From Certhia americana (Eukaryota > Chordata > Aves > Passeriformes > Certhiidae): a stretch of 64,000 bases of DNA. Positions within the stretch are counted from its first letter, which is position 1. Each line of letters opens with the position of its first letter. The position numbers were made by a program, and so were the translations under genes. The stretch lies in NCBI GenBank assembly GCA_018697195.1, contig CM031870.1, positions 3,771,700 to 3,835,699 on the forward strand, read 5' to 3'. Shown here in pieces: positions 50,334 through 62,983 of this stretch. The notes below the pieces were generated by a model, which was given only the letters and a program-made list of their open reading frames with translations, had not been told where the DNA came from and searched no databases.

Positions 50334-53300
50334 CAGTGTGGAGTACTGTAATGCACATTGGAAATGAGGTCTCATTGGAAAAGGTAATTTGAAACAGATC
50401 CGCAGAACCTTCACAAAGCTGTAATGAGTCACCAGTCTGTGAGGACTCACTTGCTATATTGCAGTGAAGGGTTTAATGTTTTGTTTTTCTCATCTAAACA
50501 CTTTGACCCTTCTTATTTTATTAAGATAAGCCATTATCTAACTGTCAAGAGCCTAGAATTTCAGCAGATTTGTTTGCTGACAAGTTGGTTCAGCATGACC
50601 ATTCTCCTACTCATTTCTTTCACCACTTCAAGCAAATTTTCCTTTTTTTCACTCCTCTTTATCAGTTCTTTATTCTTTAGAGCTCCTCAGCTCTCATGCT
50701 ATTCCCAGATGACTTTCCCACTCTCTTGATAAGTGTTGGTTGGAAGGTATAACAGGAATTGGAAATATTCTTAGTTACTCGTGGTGTTCGTGTTACCAGC
50801 TCCCTGTGTGGTGTGGCTGTGCTGGAGAGTTGTCCTAGTGACTTGACAGCTTACTGGGAGAGAGAAGAGTTATTATGTGCACTTTAAAAAGCAAATAATA
50901 CTGGATTGGGTTGAGAAAACTGTTCAATGCCTTCACTTGTGACTTTGCAACAAACTGAAATCCTTGGAATGTGTATTTGGAGCTGAGTGGTGGGGAAGGA
51001 CAGAGGAAGGGACTTAATCCCTATAGTGAGGGAGCAGCAGAAAATACTAATACAAAAAAGAGTGAGAAGTTTTTACTTTCTTCATCATATTTAGACACAG
51101 CCATGAGTTCCTCCAGCCCACAAGTGTGATTATAGATTGGTAACTGGTGGGGCCAACTGCATTATTCATTCTGGTTCAGACTGAAATGAAATCATCGAGG
51201 GCAATTTTGTGTGTCATACTTCAAGGTCAGATGAGAGTATTTATTATTCCTTCTCTGTTTATCTGTGAATGCAAATTGAATTTAGTGATTCAAATTGATG
51301 AAATGTTAGAAATATAAAACTCATCAGAGCTGACACGAGGAGAAATTACTGGGTAGAGCTGGCCAGTGACTTCACCAGCCCATGTACAGGCCTCTGTTTT
51401 GATTAGTAATTATTTCAGTCTTTGGGTTTTCTCATTCAGAGTTTTGTTTCAGTTGTTGTCATTTTTGTTTTCAAAGAAAAAAGTGTAATAACACTTTGAC
51501 GCATTTAGAATTTGAATTAGATGGTGTAAATAAAGGCAGCTGCAGAGAGGGTGCTTGGATCCTGCTGGAGAAAAGGTTTCCTTTCAAAATTCTTCCTTGG
51601 AGTTGTTCTCTGGGGGTTTGTTTGTTTGTTTTCCTCTCTCCCATGACAGTTCCCTTTCTGCAGTATTTTACTCCCTTGTGCTGGATGCTCAAATCTGGGT
51701 GAGGGGTGATAGGGAAGGGAGCAGACATTTGGCATCTTCTGGTGCTGAAGCTCCACATGTTCCCTGACTGACAGCATCATCCACAGGCTGACCTTCCTCC
51801 TGGCTAGCTAGGGTTGTAAGGAGCTGCAAAGGGGACTGAAAGAACACAACTGATGAAATAATGGGAATGGAGGTGCTCTCTTCCCAGCTCCCTGTAGTGA
51901 ATTTTGAACAGTTCAGTGAACATCTTGGCTTGGTGTGGTGGGTCAGTCTGTGATCAGAGGGCATCTGTGGGCATTCTGTTCTCTGTAGTGTAGGAAAGAC
52001 ACCTTAAACTTGTTCTTATCTCAGAATGGGAATGGAAAATCCTTTTCAGTGAGTGCCCTTTTAAAATAGTCTGTCCTCCATAATTGCCAAATGCCACATG
52101 CAACTGATGATGCAGGGAGAGATGACACATGCTGTACTGGCTATATGCTGTGTTAATCATCACTGAGGACTCTTGGTTTTACTCCTGTTTCATAATTACT
52201 TGCGTTTTATTAAGAACATTTAGTGTTTGCATCTCTCCAAGCTCTGCAGAGGGAATCCATTTGCTCAGAGTATAAGTGATGTCTGACTTGTTGTTGATTC
52301 AGAACAAGAGCCATGAGCATCTACACATACCAAAGGCCCTTAAAGATTTGTCTTCATAAGCTAATATTAATCACTTTGTTTATTCAGCTATCAGAATAAT
52401 TTCTTCTGCAGCCAGTAGCACTGAAGACAGCAGCATTTTCAAGTGTAGTAAGAGCACAGCCAGTAGTGTGAGCTCAATGGTTTTTAAATACCAGTAGAAG
52501 TTTTATTTGCCAAATAAATGCCTTTAGTAGAAGCTTTGGCCTTATGAACACTTCAGGTTTAGAAGCTTAGAAAAAGGTCATTTATGCCTGTAGTTATCTC
52601 CCCCTTGAAATATTTTTTGTTCCAGAATTCAGTGATGGATGTTGAAACTACTGATGTTTCTGCATAAAACCAAAACAAACCACAGACGTTCCTCATTTGT
52701 TAAGACACTGCTTTCATTCTCATCTTGATGGTGATGTGGAAGGCATGTTTAGAACTGTGACAGTGATTCTCACCTCGAGTGGCTGATTAAGTGTCTGTTC
52801 AGGTGGAGCCACCCTGGCCTGTGCATTTTGGCAGCTTTGGGTCCCTGCTGTCCCCTGTGCTGCAGGGTGTTGACCCTGTAATGGAAGGAAGCTCAGAGTG
52901 CCTGATGTGAATTTGTTTTAGTGAATCTTAACTCCTGCCAGTCAATTATGGCCATTGTACTGGGGCTGGGGCAGAAAATGTGTGTTATTTCTTTTCTTTA
53001 ACTGCTTACTTTGCTGGAACTGCCTTTCTGAGCCTGATAGTTACTCTGCTGGTTAGGGAGTAAAATTAAATGCTGTCTCACAAATAAAACATTGTCAGTG
53101 TACCAATAAAGCTCCAAATGTCTGTCTGCTTCTTGCCCATTTCATCTGGCCACACTAGCAAAATAATTCTCTTTATGTTGTTCCCTCATTATAAATTTGA
53201 TGTGATTTGAATCTTCCTCGTACGTCTAGCAGCAAGATGATGTATGATCTGTTTACTTTTGAATGATTTGTGATTTATGGAAGCCTGATGCTGGTGAGTT

Positions 53301-56300
53301 ATACAAAAGATCTTTGAGAAATTACCAGGTGTGAACCAAGAGAAAGTTTGCAGATGTTTGCTGAAGACTTGGGAGAAATAAATACCAAGAAGAAAGAGTG
53401 TTTTCCCACCAGCCCTCTGTAGACTGTTTCATGTAGTATTTTGTGTGGCAGTATTTCATATGCCTCTCTGTGAGGCACACTTAAAGCTTTAAATAAAATA
53501 CTGCCCCTGTGATAACTTCTACTAAAGATGTCCATATTTTGTATCATTTCTCCTTTTGAATGTAGTGAGCAAATAGATAACACAGACCTGTTGGCACCCA
53601 CAGCTCCCACAGTCCCAGCAGCAGAGCAGGATTTGAGGGCAGGGGAGGGTGCTACTACTGCTTCCCTATAGCCACAATTCTTTCTGTGAAGAAGAAAGGA
53701 GGCAGAAAGAGATGCCAGTCTTATTGTAGTAAAAACCTCTGAATTTTGAGATGAAATACTTGTAGCACTAAAGTTTTCTCCTCCTTCCTGTTGGTGGTTT
53801 TTCTAGTTTACCTGTCTTAAATGTTAAACTAGTTTTCGCAGCTCCATCTGTAGCTGTGTTCTCAGAGCTCCAGTCAGTCTTTTCAGCAGCATTTTGTAAT
53901 GAATCATTTTTTTAACGTACAATGGATATTTTTCTGTATTGCCAATCCCCACGTTTTCTTTCCTGTGTCCTGTCCCTGTTTAAGTCAGACTGTTTTCATC
54001 TTCTCCCTTTTGTTTTTCCTTTTTAATTCCTATCCTGGATGGTGCTGAGCAGGCTAGGCAGAAGCTGAGGGGGGGAAGTTGTCTGTGTCAGAAATTGGAG
54101 GTTGGAAGAATCCTTGAGGGAGAGCACAGGCAGGGATATCCTGCTGCTATCCACTGGAAAATAAAAGACATGCTGGTGTTACCCTGGTTTTGCTTATGCC
54201 TTAGTGTTTGCTCAGAAAACCTGTGGGGGAGGAACTGGAATGAAAAATAACATTTTTGTTCAGCCCTCTGTTCATCAGTTTCCAATGTGCTTTATGTGTG
54301 TGCCTGTGGATTCATTGAGATGCCTGTGAGTTGTCAGGTTTCAGGAATGGGTGTTCCTTCATCCAAATGTCTTGTTACAAAACAATTTCCCCTGCTCCTT
54401 TTTGCCTCATTATCTTCTGCATTAACCCTTTTTTTTGGACTCTGACACGAGGATGTTGATCGCTGCAGTGCATTTCTCTTTTCAGCTCCATGTGTGCAGT
54501 GGCACTTCACTGTGTTTTCCCTCTGTGCTCCTTCACTGTTCTTCCCATCACACTCTGCTTTTCTCTTTGATGTGCTCTCCCTCCTGACAGTTGGCCCTGG
54601 TAGGTACACGTGTCTCATCTTCCCCCGAGCTACAACATGACCCAGACAGTGTTGCTCTTCTAATTGTTGCTGTGGACCCCTTGTTTTCCTCCCCGCTTCA
54701 TGCACAGACTGGTTCTGGCATCCTGTTTGCTTACCCTGTTCTTGGTTTTTTGTTTGGCTTTTTTTTTTTTTTTTTTTAGTATCTCTGAGGTGGTATCTTG
54801 GCTACTGAAAGGATGGAATGATTAAAATAATGTTTTATGGATCACTGAGGGAGGGGCAGGGGGAAGCTGTCGGCTGCTTTTGTCAGTTTGAAGGAGATTA
54901 TTAAAATGTATCTTATAGCTTCAGTATTCACTGTGTGCCCTCATTGTTCTCAGTCTTTCAAAAATATTCTGGAAAATGAAGTTTTATCATTAAGATTGTA
55001 TTAAAGTAGATTACAGAAGGGAAGAGCAAAATATGAAGTCTCAAACAGCTCAGAACAGAAAGATGTTGGCATCTCACTCACTGGGATGTGGAACAAGGAA
55101 CATTAATAGGCTGATAAACAGAAATGACTTTTTCTCTTCAGGGCTTAAAAGGTTTACTTTGAACTTGCAAAGATTTTTTAAAATGCCACTTCCCCAAGCT
55201 TATGTTGGAGAACTTTGTGCCTCTTTTATTTTATTTTTTAATGCTCATAGTGAGTGAGCAATTACTTCTGAAAAGCCATAGGTGTCATTGGGGTGGAAGA
55301 AGAGAACACAAGTCTGGCTTTAAAGGCTTTTCCTTCTGAGCACCTACTTGCAAATCCTGTTTTGTGTCAATAAGAAGTAGAACTTGCCTTTCGGATTTTT
55401 CCTTATAGAAGCAGCTCATGTTGTATTTGGTGCAGTTTCTGGAAGAATTATCAATCTGTCCAAAGAGAAGAAGAAAGGATCTCAATAATGTACTTTGGCA
55501 TGGTGTGGAGAGTTGTGAGGAAGTTGAATTTCATGCCTTCCATAGCAAGGAAACCTATGGTAACAGTCAGTTCAGGGAGTTTGAGGATTGTCCTGGCTTT
55601 CAGAGACATCTCTGGCATTTGAATTTTAGGTACATTAACATCACACTTGTACTGAGGCTGAAATATAAACAGATTAAGGTGTTATTTCCATGCAGTGGCT
55701 AAGAAAATTGCCCATTTGTCTCTCTTTGCTCAACTTCTCTCATGCTTTAAAACAGTTGTTTTCCAACTTTGCTTGAGTGTTTTGTGTGTGGCTGAATGTC
55801 TGTGCTCTCCATGAGATGTGAATCTCAAATATTTTTCATTATTTTGGGAAGGCAACCTAGCACATATCTAATTTTTCTTGGTGAATGTCAAATCAATCAT
55901 CATTTGTCGGTCCACTCAACATTTATAGAAATAAGTCACAATATTGGGAGATTAAGAAAAAATTGCTCCATTGCCTTATCAAAATGTTTGGCAATAATCA
56001 GATGTGAGATTTGCGCTGTTTCAGGGTAATTAATCTTATGTTTGCATTTTTTCTTTTGTTCTGACTCTAATCAGAACAAAGGTTCTTTGATAAAGAAAAC
56101 GGTACTTGCATTAAGGTTTCTGTAGTGTGATTTTAATTGTTATAACACATATATCACAGTTAATGAGGGTTTTGTACTTATATTTACCCTAGGCATAAAA
56201 AGGAATATTGTTGAACAAACTGTAATATATCTTAAGGCAGAAATTGAGGTTACCAGGAATTACCCATCCTTTCTGCCCTGTTCTGAGGACTGACCTGCTG

Positions 56301-57816
56301 CAAGCTTGATAGGCTGACCCAAAGGCATGTTCCATCACCAGAAATGTTACTCTAGGCACAGGTGCCCTTCTTAACTGATTAATTAAAACAGGTCCAATGA
56401 AGTAGTGGTGCCCTGGTAATGCAATTATCCACTTCCAAATGCAGATGTGAAGCCCTTTTGATGAACCTTCCCATCTGAATACAGCAATGATGAGACTATT
56501 TTACAGTTCCCAATTATTAAATTGGTCTGTGAATGGTTTCAAATTGAACTGGAGCTTTAAACAGGTTTCTGATTCATCCAATGCTTTGAAACAAATACTT
56601 TTTCAAAGAAAAGGATTTTCAGGTAGGGAGACAGCTGATGTAGAATTCTTTTGAATTTCTACATACATTTCCCAAGAAATACAATTTGGTGACCTGGCAG
56701 CACAGGCTGTGCTTGATTTATGCTTTTATTCCCTTTTGGATCTATCTAAACAGTACCTTAATGATAGTGCTATTTTATTTAAAAGCATTTTTATTTCTTT
56801 TCTTTCAAATATAATGATGAATAAGACCCCTTGGAAGCACTCATAAATTTTCCAGTGTTGTTTCTAGCATTAGAGAAACAAAGTTCTTCTGTTCCTGACT
56901 AAGCTGGAGATGTTGAGTTTGATCTTTCTTGCTTCCTTGAGGGTTTTTGACTTGTGTGCAATGCCTTTATTTCATGTCCTGCTCACTCATTAAATGCTTA
57001 GTGCAGTCTTGGATAAACTCATCATATTTAAATCTCAATCACAGGAGTGATTCTACTTTTACTTTGTTATTGATGAAGTGCTTTGCCAGCAGTTGAGGTG
57101 TGATGAGCTGCTTGATGTGAGCTTTGGAGCAGCTGCCCCTCAGTGTCCCAGCAGAGACTGAGGGGATGGAGGGCACTCGTGGAGAGCTTCTCCAGGAGCA
57201 CACGGATAATTGTGCATCACCATGGCATGCTGCATGGAGAGCTGAGAAGAAGAGGGCCCAGGCTGTTCTGATTTAATTGAGAATCATGTCCACATCTCAA
57301 AAGAAGTGCTAATCACCTGCCCTCAGAAATCATTTCTCTTCCAACACAGGTTGCTGGCAAGAGCAATGTGCAGGTAGTGGATATAATTACTTGCTGAGTA
57401 CTATCTGTCAGTCAAAGCAGATAATACTAGACCTACTTTTTTGTCTACTTTATTAGAAAAAAATGAAAAGATCCAGTAGAACCCATGATTGTGAGTTGTT
57501 TTTTGAAAACAAGGCATGTTCTCAAAGGCAAACGGATTGGTTTTGAAACAGACATGCAATTATTTAAATGCTTTGTACGTGTGAGGTTCCAGTAAATTTG
57601 TGCTGCACAAGAAGGCTGTCCCTGGGCTGATTCTTCTCTCATAACTTTTTCTGACAACAGCTGATATTGAGACTGCAGCCACCCAGTTCCCAGTGGTGCA
57701 GCTGAAGGATGGGAGGGTCATAGTCATGGTCATGCTTCTCCTCTGAACTTTCCTGATCTCTCTGAGTTTTGAGGGGCAGCACTCAGGAGTTCACAGGTCT
57801 GTCTTATCTTTCTTAG

Positions 57817-57961
57817 TGCCCGGATGCTGGAGAAGGCCCGGCAGCAGCTCCAGGAGGAAATCCTGTGTGTTCAGAGCCAGCTCTTGGATGAGAAGAAGAA
57901 ACGAGAGCACCAGGAAGCGCTGGTCAGGCGGCTGCAGAAACGCGTGGTGCTCCTCACCAAG
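57817..57961 (+). CDS. MAD1L1: Internal coding exon of MAD1L1 (spindle checkpoint protein MAD1), coiled-coil segment
   Basis: Seen: a pyrimidine-rich tract ending in TTCTTAG at 57816, then 145 bases open in one frame, then the donor GTGAGT at 57962. The first base completes a split codon (upstream intron phase 2), followed by 48 codons, and the exon ends on a codon boundary (downstream intron phase 0). The peptide runs [14 protein letters not shown], has a KKKREH patch, and ends [12 protein letters not shown]. It has no Pro or Gly and shows heptad-like Leu/Val spacing, as expected for a long parallel coiled coil. Established: vertebrate MAD1 has a very similar block in its central coiled coil (around residue 370-415 of about 718 in human), ahead of the MAD2-binding motif. 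MAD1 recruits MAD2 to unattached kinetochores and nuclear pores to delay anaphase. The exon is CpG-dense (GCGC, GGCG, ACGCG) in a CpG-poor intron, another sign of selection. Paralogous coiled-coil proteins are unlikely given the match across the whole exon. Confidence 0.94.
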
Positions 57962-60900
57962 GTGAGTTCCCAGAACATGTTTGCCCATGTCCTTGTTTCT
58001 TTCTGCCAGGTGCATTCTTTCCTGTTTCCTCTTTGTTCACCTCTGTAACTGGTGCTACAAAACTCTTCTGGCGTCTTTGCATAATGGTGAAACCTGTCTT
58101 TAGGGTTCATTGGAATGAACCTAGAACTGTGCTCATGTTGCCTCCAGCTGGGCTCATGCTGTGCTGAGGATACGTGACTTCATCTGAGCCTTGGCATCGA
58201 TGTGAGGGCAGAGAATTGAATCATGTTGTTGCTGGAGTGTTTTGAGCCACTGAAGGGAATTTATAATGGCTTTGGCTGCATTGCCTCCTTTCCTAAAGAG
58301 AACGAAGTGGCAGCACCTTGTCAACTGTTCCTGTGGAAAAACAATTTACAGAGAGTAAGAGATTTGCCTTCCTCTTATGCTGGAAGTCTGTTCAAATGTA
58401 ATGGCAAGCACTAGACCAGTAAATTGAAAATACGTTTTAAGATTCTTTCTATAGAATATATCAAAGGGGTCTGCATCATCCTATATCAGGTGTGCTCTCA
58501 GGATGAAATTCTATACAATAATTCTGAAGTCTGCAGAGCATTGAAAATTTTATATTAAATTCTGAGAGCACTCTTTCCACAAAGGGAATAATAATTGGCT
58601 GTTGCCAGAATGAGAGTTACTTCACTTTCCAAGAATTCTCCTTGCAAAACTTCCCTCATCTGAGCAATCTCCCTGGTGTTATAAAGCTGCTCACGTAAAT
58701 GAGCTTATGTGTGTGCAGAAGGTCAGACTCCAGTAGTCAGAGCTCATGAGAGGGAGCCAGGCACATCACCACGTGGGGAGGCAGGAGGGGAAAGAACTGC
58801 TGTGGTGCCTGAGCCTTAGGCTTTGATTTTCAGTGTCAACTAAAGCATTTTGATCGATTTTAATTGCACTGCACCCAACTCTGTGTAATTCCCATGTCTT
58901 TGTTGAGCCAAAAAAGCTGTGATGTATGGTGCAGTAAGCAGGGCTCTTGAAGCATGAAGCAGCCACTTTACAAGAGGATACTCCGTCAGATCTTCTGACT
59001 GCAGAGTTTGATGCCATGGAGAGTCACAGAAGTGCAAAGAGGAAAATGACAGCAGTTCTTTCAGCCTCACACTGAGGCAGGCATTGCAGTCAGGGTGGAT
59101 GGACCAAATTCTCTCCATGGAAACAGAAAAGGCAGCTCCTCCTCAGCCCTTCTTCTGCCCCCTGCAGCAGGCAGCTCCCCGTAGTGTTCTAGTTTGGGGC
59201 TGCCATGGCTGGATAAGACACGGGTGCATACTGAGCCCAATAAAAACCTGTCGTTATAACCTTTTCAGCTCTCTGACATTGTGCTGGACTGCTCAGCCCT
59301 GAAGGAAGTTTCTCAGATGGTTTCTAAAATGTTCCCTTTGTTAACTTACTTCAAGTGCGCAGCAGAAAGACTTTTTGTCATAGAGCACAAAAATATCATT
59401 ACTTCTCTTTAAGTACAGGACAAAACCACAACACTACTTTGTCATGTGATGGATTGTACCCTGATTTATTGCTTTGCTTTTTTTGCTGTGCTCCCCCTGA
59501 AGAGGAACACAGGAAAAGTTGGAACTGTTCTTCATCAGAACATGGCAAATAAACTTGTGTTTTGACAGGGGAGGTTTTCAGTGTGTTCAGTGATTCCTCA
59601 ACTGACCTGTTTTGAAGGAATAAAGACTTTGCTGTTCTCTGAAAATTTATATTCCACCCAGAGAACGCTGGGGTCCTTTGTAAAGAAGTACATGCATTAT
59701 GGTACTTGGACAATCTATCCTCAGCACTGTTTCTCCTGCTGGTTGCTCTTCTCATGCAAAATCAGAAGAAAGAATTTCATTTAATTAAAAAAAGTATGAT
59801 ATTGTGATTTAAAATGAGATTGAGCAAATACATTTTCTGTCAAAAATAATTATTTTACATTGAAAGCATATCACCTAGAATGGTATTTAATCATCTAATT
59901 AGTGGCATCAGTAATGTAGCATGCTTTTATGTAATTTGAGAATGGAAAAGATGAGTTCTCTCTATTCAATCTTTGTCTTGTTAAATAGGACTGTGAAAAT
60001 TAATTTGGGGGAGAATATTCTATATATGATTGAAATGCTATTGCTTTTCATAGTATGACTTCTGCATTTGTGTATGTTTGACCCTCTGCTAGGGCAGTGA
60101 ATCAGTTCCTGTGTGCTGAGCAAGCAAGGCCTGAAGGCATCAGAGGTGTTCCAACAGTGCAAGTTTAATGCTGCAACAGTTTTCCTTTCTTTGGGCTCAG
60201 GCTGGAACCTGGAAGTCTCAGTCCTAAAATATGTTTTAATGTATGAATAGATAACAATAAGTTGTTTTTTTGCTTGGTAACAGCAGTACCAAATATTTTA
60301 GTAGTAAATATGCTGTCTTTGGGGGGTACTTGCTTTGCCAGTCCGACTCCTTCTCACTTCTATGGCTACTGATTTTTTTTCCCCAAGGTTGAAGCAATAT
60401 TTTGTGTCTCACTTGTCAGTTGTGCTCAGTTGCTACCTGCCAAAGTGTCTGCCTTGGTTGCTCTCATATTTTCATTTCAGTGCATTTAACCTCTCTGTCC
60501 ATTGCTTCCTTCCTCGCCTCATTTGCTTCTTTTGGGCTTTCTTGATCTTACTTGGGCCTTTCCAGTTGGATTACTGCTTGGAACTGCCACAGTTGTCAGT
60601 CTGGGATACTTCAGTGCATCCCTACAAATCTCTCTTTCTTCCCTGGCAGACTGGAACAGCATTCTCCAGTCTCTGACTGTCACTGCAGTGGTCCAGCCCC
60701 ATCAATGCCACTGCTGAGTGTGGGCTGGTATAGGAGCTGCATCCTGATTATTCCTGCTCACAAACTGCTCTTTAGAACACTGGTTGATCATTTTGTCCCA
60801 TGTGTCCTTGTAAATCAGGGCAGGACTGAAGTTTTCTGATTTACATGTTTTCAGTGAAACATAAGACTAGATTAGGACACCACTGGGCTTTTGACATTGA

Positions 60901-60978
60901 TGGCTGGAAGGTTTCTCCTGGAGTGTCTCTCCCTTCACTTAAGGTGATGAAATAGAAATTGATGTTTGAAGGGATGGA
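57962..60978. other. Unique intronic sequence downstream of exon
   Basis: No further exon or recognised transposon. A CAATAAAA signal near 59239 has no upstream LTR structure that I could recognise. Confidence 0.5.
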
Positions 60979-61113
60979 TTCTCTTTCTCTTTCTCTCCTT
61001 CTCTTTCTCTCTTTCTCTTTTTCTCTTTCTCTTTCTCTTTCTCTTTCTCTTTCTCTTTCTCTTTCTNNNNNNNNNNTTTCTCTTTCTCTTTCTCTTTCTC
61101 TTTCTCTTTCTCT

Positions 61114-61204
<91 letters not shown>
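60979..61204 (+). repeat. (TTTCTC)n passing into (TC)n microsatellite, with assembly gap
   Basis: Hexamer TTTCTC repeats run from about 60979 to 61119, broken by ten N at 61067-61076. A pure TC run of about 85 bases follows and ends at 61204. It is pyrimidine-only on the gene's sense strand. The Ser/Leu and Phe/Leu reading frames across it are repeat artefacts. Confidence 0.97.
61067..61076. other. Assembly gap of 10 N
   Basis: Ten undetermined bases lie inside the hexamer microsatellite. The true array length is unknown. Confidence 0.99.
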
Positions 61205-61206
<2 letters not shown>

Positions 61207-62983
61207 AGATCTGCCTGGCTGGGTTTGCTGTCTGTCATGCTTTCTGCTTTCTCTTAGCTCAGAGTTTTGGGAAAATCTTTCATCCTTGCTTTAGTACCTG
61301 AGGTAGCTGTGATACAGCAGTACTGGGAGATACCTGAAATGTAACACCTAGTCCACCTCTGCCCTTTTGCCTGTTTGATTTACTGCTGTATTTGCTTTGA
61401 ATGCCATGTTTACTCACACAGTTTTGTATTTGACTTAAGCTTTTGAGTGTTTCTCTTTTTCTGAGAGCTTTGCACACAACTCCTGGTCTTTGTTTATGAA
61501 GTGGGCTTGTTAAAAACAGTCAATTCTGCTACTGAATGGCTAAAACTGGAATCTCCTAGGAAATTTTTTATGACATAGAGGCCTCCCAAAATGAAAAACC
61601 CTTTTTTAAAATCCTTATCTGAGTGTAAGCAGCTGATTGAGTCAGTATTTCATGGAAAGCTAGCTCTGGTTATTTATTTCAGGAGGACAGCTTCCAGAGG
61701 GCACAACTGGGCCTTGTGCAGCAGAAGTGTTGCTGGAGAACAACAACAAAGGCACACTCAAAAGCTCCCAAAGCTCTCTGATGTGGAGGGCCAAAGGCTG
61801 GCTATTATCTCCTCCTCTTCTTGAGTGATTTTACCTGGTTGTGATCAGCCCTTCCTGTGTTTCTTACTTAGCTGCTGCCTGGGTTCACACTGCCAGCATC
61901 TTCCCCTGCAAATGTTCAGTTCAGTGACTCCTGAAAGCAGTGATTCCTTCTGTGTCCAGAAAAAACTTCTGCAAAAATGTGTGGGATCAGCCCATACCAC
62001 TGCAGGTCTGACCAGAGACAAAATGCTTTGCTTTTTGCAGCCAGGGTGTGATCCTTTGCTCAAAACTCAAAATGGGAAGCCCAATTTCAGTTACTTTTTG
62101 TAACTTATTCCAAGTGAGTCCAATTTGTTCCTGAAATTGTAGGCTTTATGTATGCACACTGCCATAACTGCAGCCCTTGCTCTTGTATAAGGCATAACAC
62201 AACAGCTGAACTAAATCTGCTTCTGTTGGATGTTGTTGTTTCACTGTGTTTATTTCCTGTCTGTGCGCTTGTCTGCCTTTGGGAACTCAGCTGCCCAGAG
62301 AAGAGACTGAAAAATTCCTTTTTGTTTCCTGGGCTCTCAACCAGATCATATGATATAATAGGAAATCTGTTTCTATTGAGACAAAATTTAGGCCATCACC
62401 ATAAAAGTTAGAGATTAAACAAGTATTGATTAACCAACTCCAGCCTGACTGCTGATACCACATGTTCCTGGAGATATCAGCCAGTGTGAAGTATATTAGT
62501 GATTCCCAGAGCTGGGAATGGCAAAAATGCATCAGAAATGGGACGAGGTAATTAAACTGTTCATTAAGCATGGCAGATGCAGAGATCATGACTTGATTTG
62601 CCATCTGCTTTGTTTTGTAATCAGTAAAGATTTAAAATAATGCTGATGGCTTTTCTGTCATATTGGGCCCTGTATGATGTTTTTTCTGAGGAGGTAGATG
62701 GATGATTTTGAAGCACAAGGAGGGATCTTAAAGTTCTGGTGTGCAGCAGAGAAGGTGAATTAACTCTTTGCCTGGGACATGTGAAAAATTAAATGTAAAT
62801 ACAGTGCTCAGTATTGCACTCAGCAGCACTAAAAACAGGCACATTGGCAAGCAGATCCTTGTGACAGACCTTTTGGGCATCACACCCTGAGCTGTTCTCT
62901 GTATCCAGGAAGCACAATTGGCCTTGGGGCAGGTCTGAGCTGCTCCTCGGGGCTATGAGCAGTATCCAAAGCTTTCCTGGCTA
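61205..62983. other. Unique intronic sequence between two pyrimidine repeats
   Basis: No exon, RNA gene or recognised transposon. Confidence 0.55.

Larger units (their letters stand above)
1..57816 (+). other. MAD1L1: Upstream MAD1L1 intron (partial; acceptor at 57815-57816)
   Basis: Everything before the exon is inferred to be one intron, or possibly several if a small exon was missed. It ends in a phase-2 acceptor, TCTTATCTTTCTTAG. No other exon with both splice sites and a MAD1-like peptide was recognised. MAD1L1 is known for very large introns in vertebrates, so an intron of at least 57.8 kb is plausible. It contains seven CR1 fragments, one probable solo LTR, simple repeats and several enhancer-like unique stretches, listed separately. 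Unannotated transcripts within it cannot be excluded. Confidence 0.8.
48961..57816. other. Unique intronic sequence up to the exon, no other exon seen
   Basis: Contains a 24-bp-period direct repeat at 49355, a 12-bp tandem at 50310, a 15-A run at about 50267, a long T-run at about 54760-54778, and an enhancer-like stretch at 56.34-56.66 kb. I looked for the preceding MAD1 exon (LQQRELALKDKN-type peptide) and did not see it. Confidence 0.5.

Noticed and set aside
59215..59262. Possible LTR end with CAATAAAA
   Set aside because: No upstream TATA/U3 structure or recognisable LTR text. A lone poly(A)-like hexamer is too common.
60959..61301. Two overlapping 111-codon + frames rich in Ser/Leu or Phe/Leu
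   Set aside because: They are translations of the TTTCTC/TC microsatellite across an N gap.
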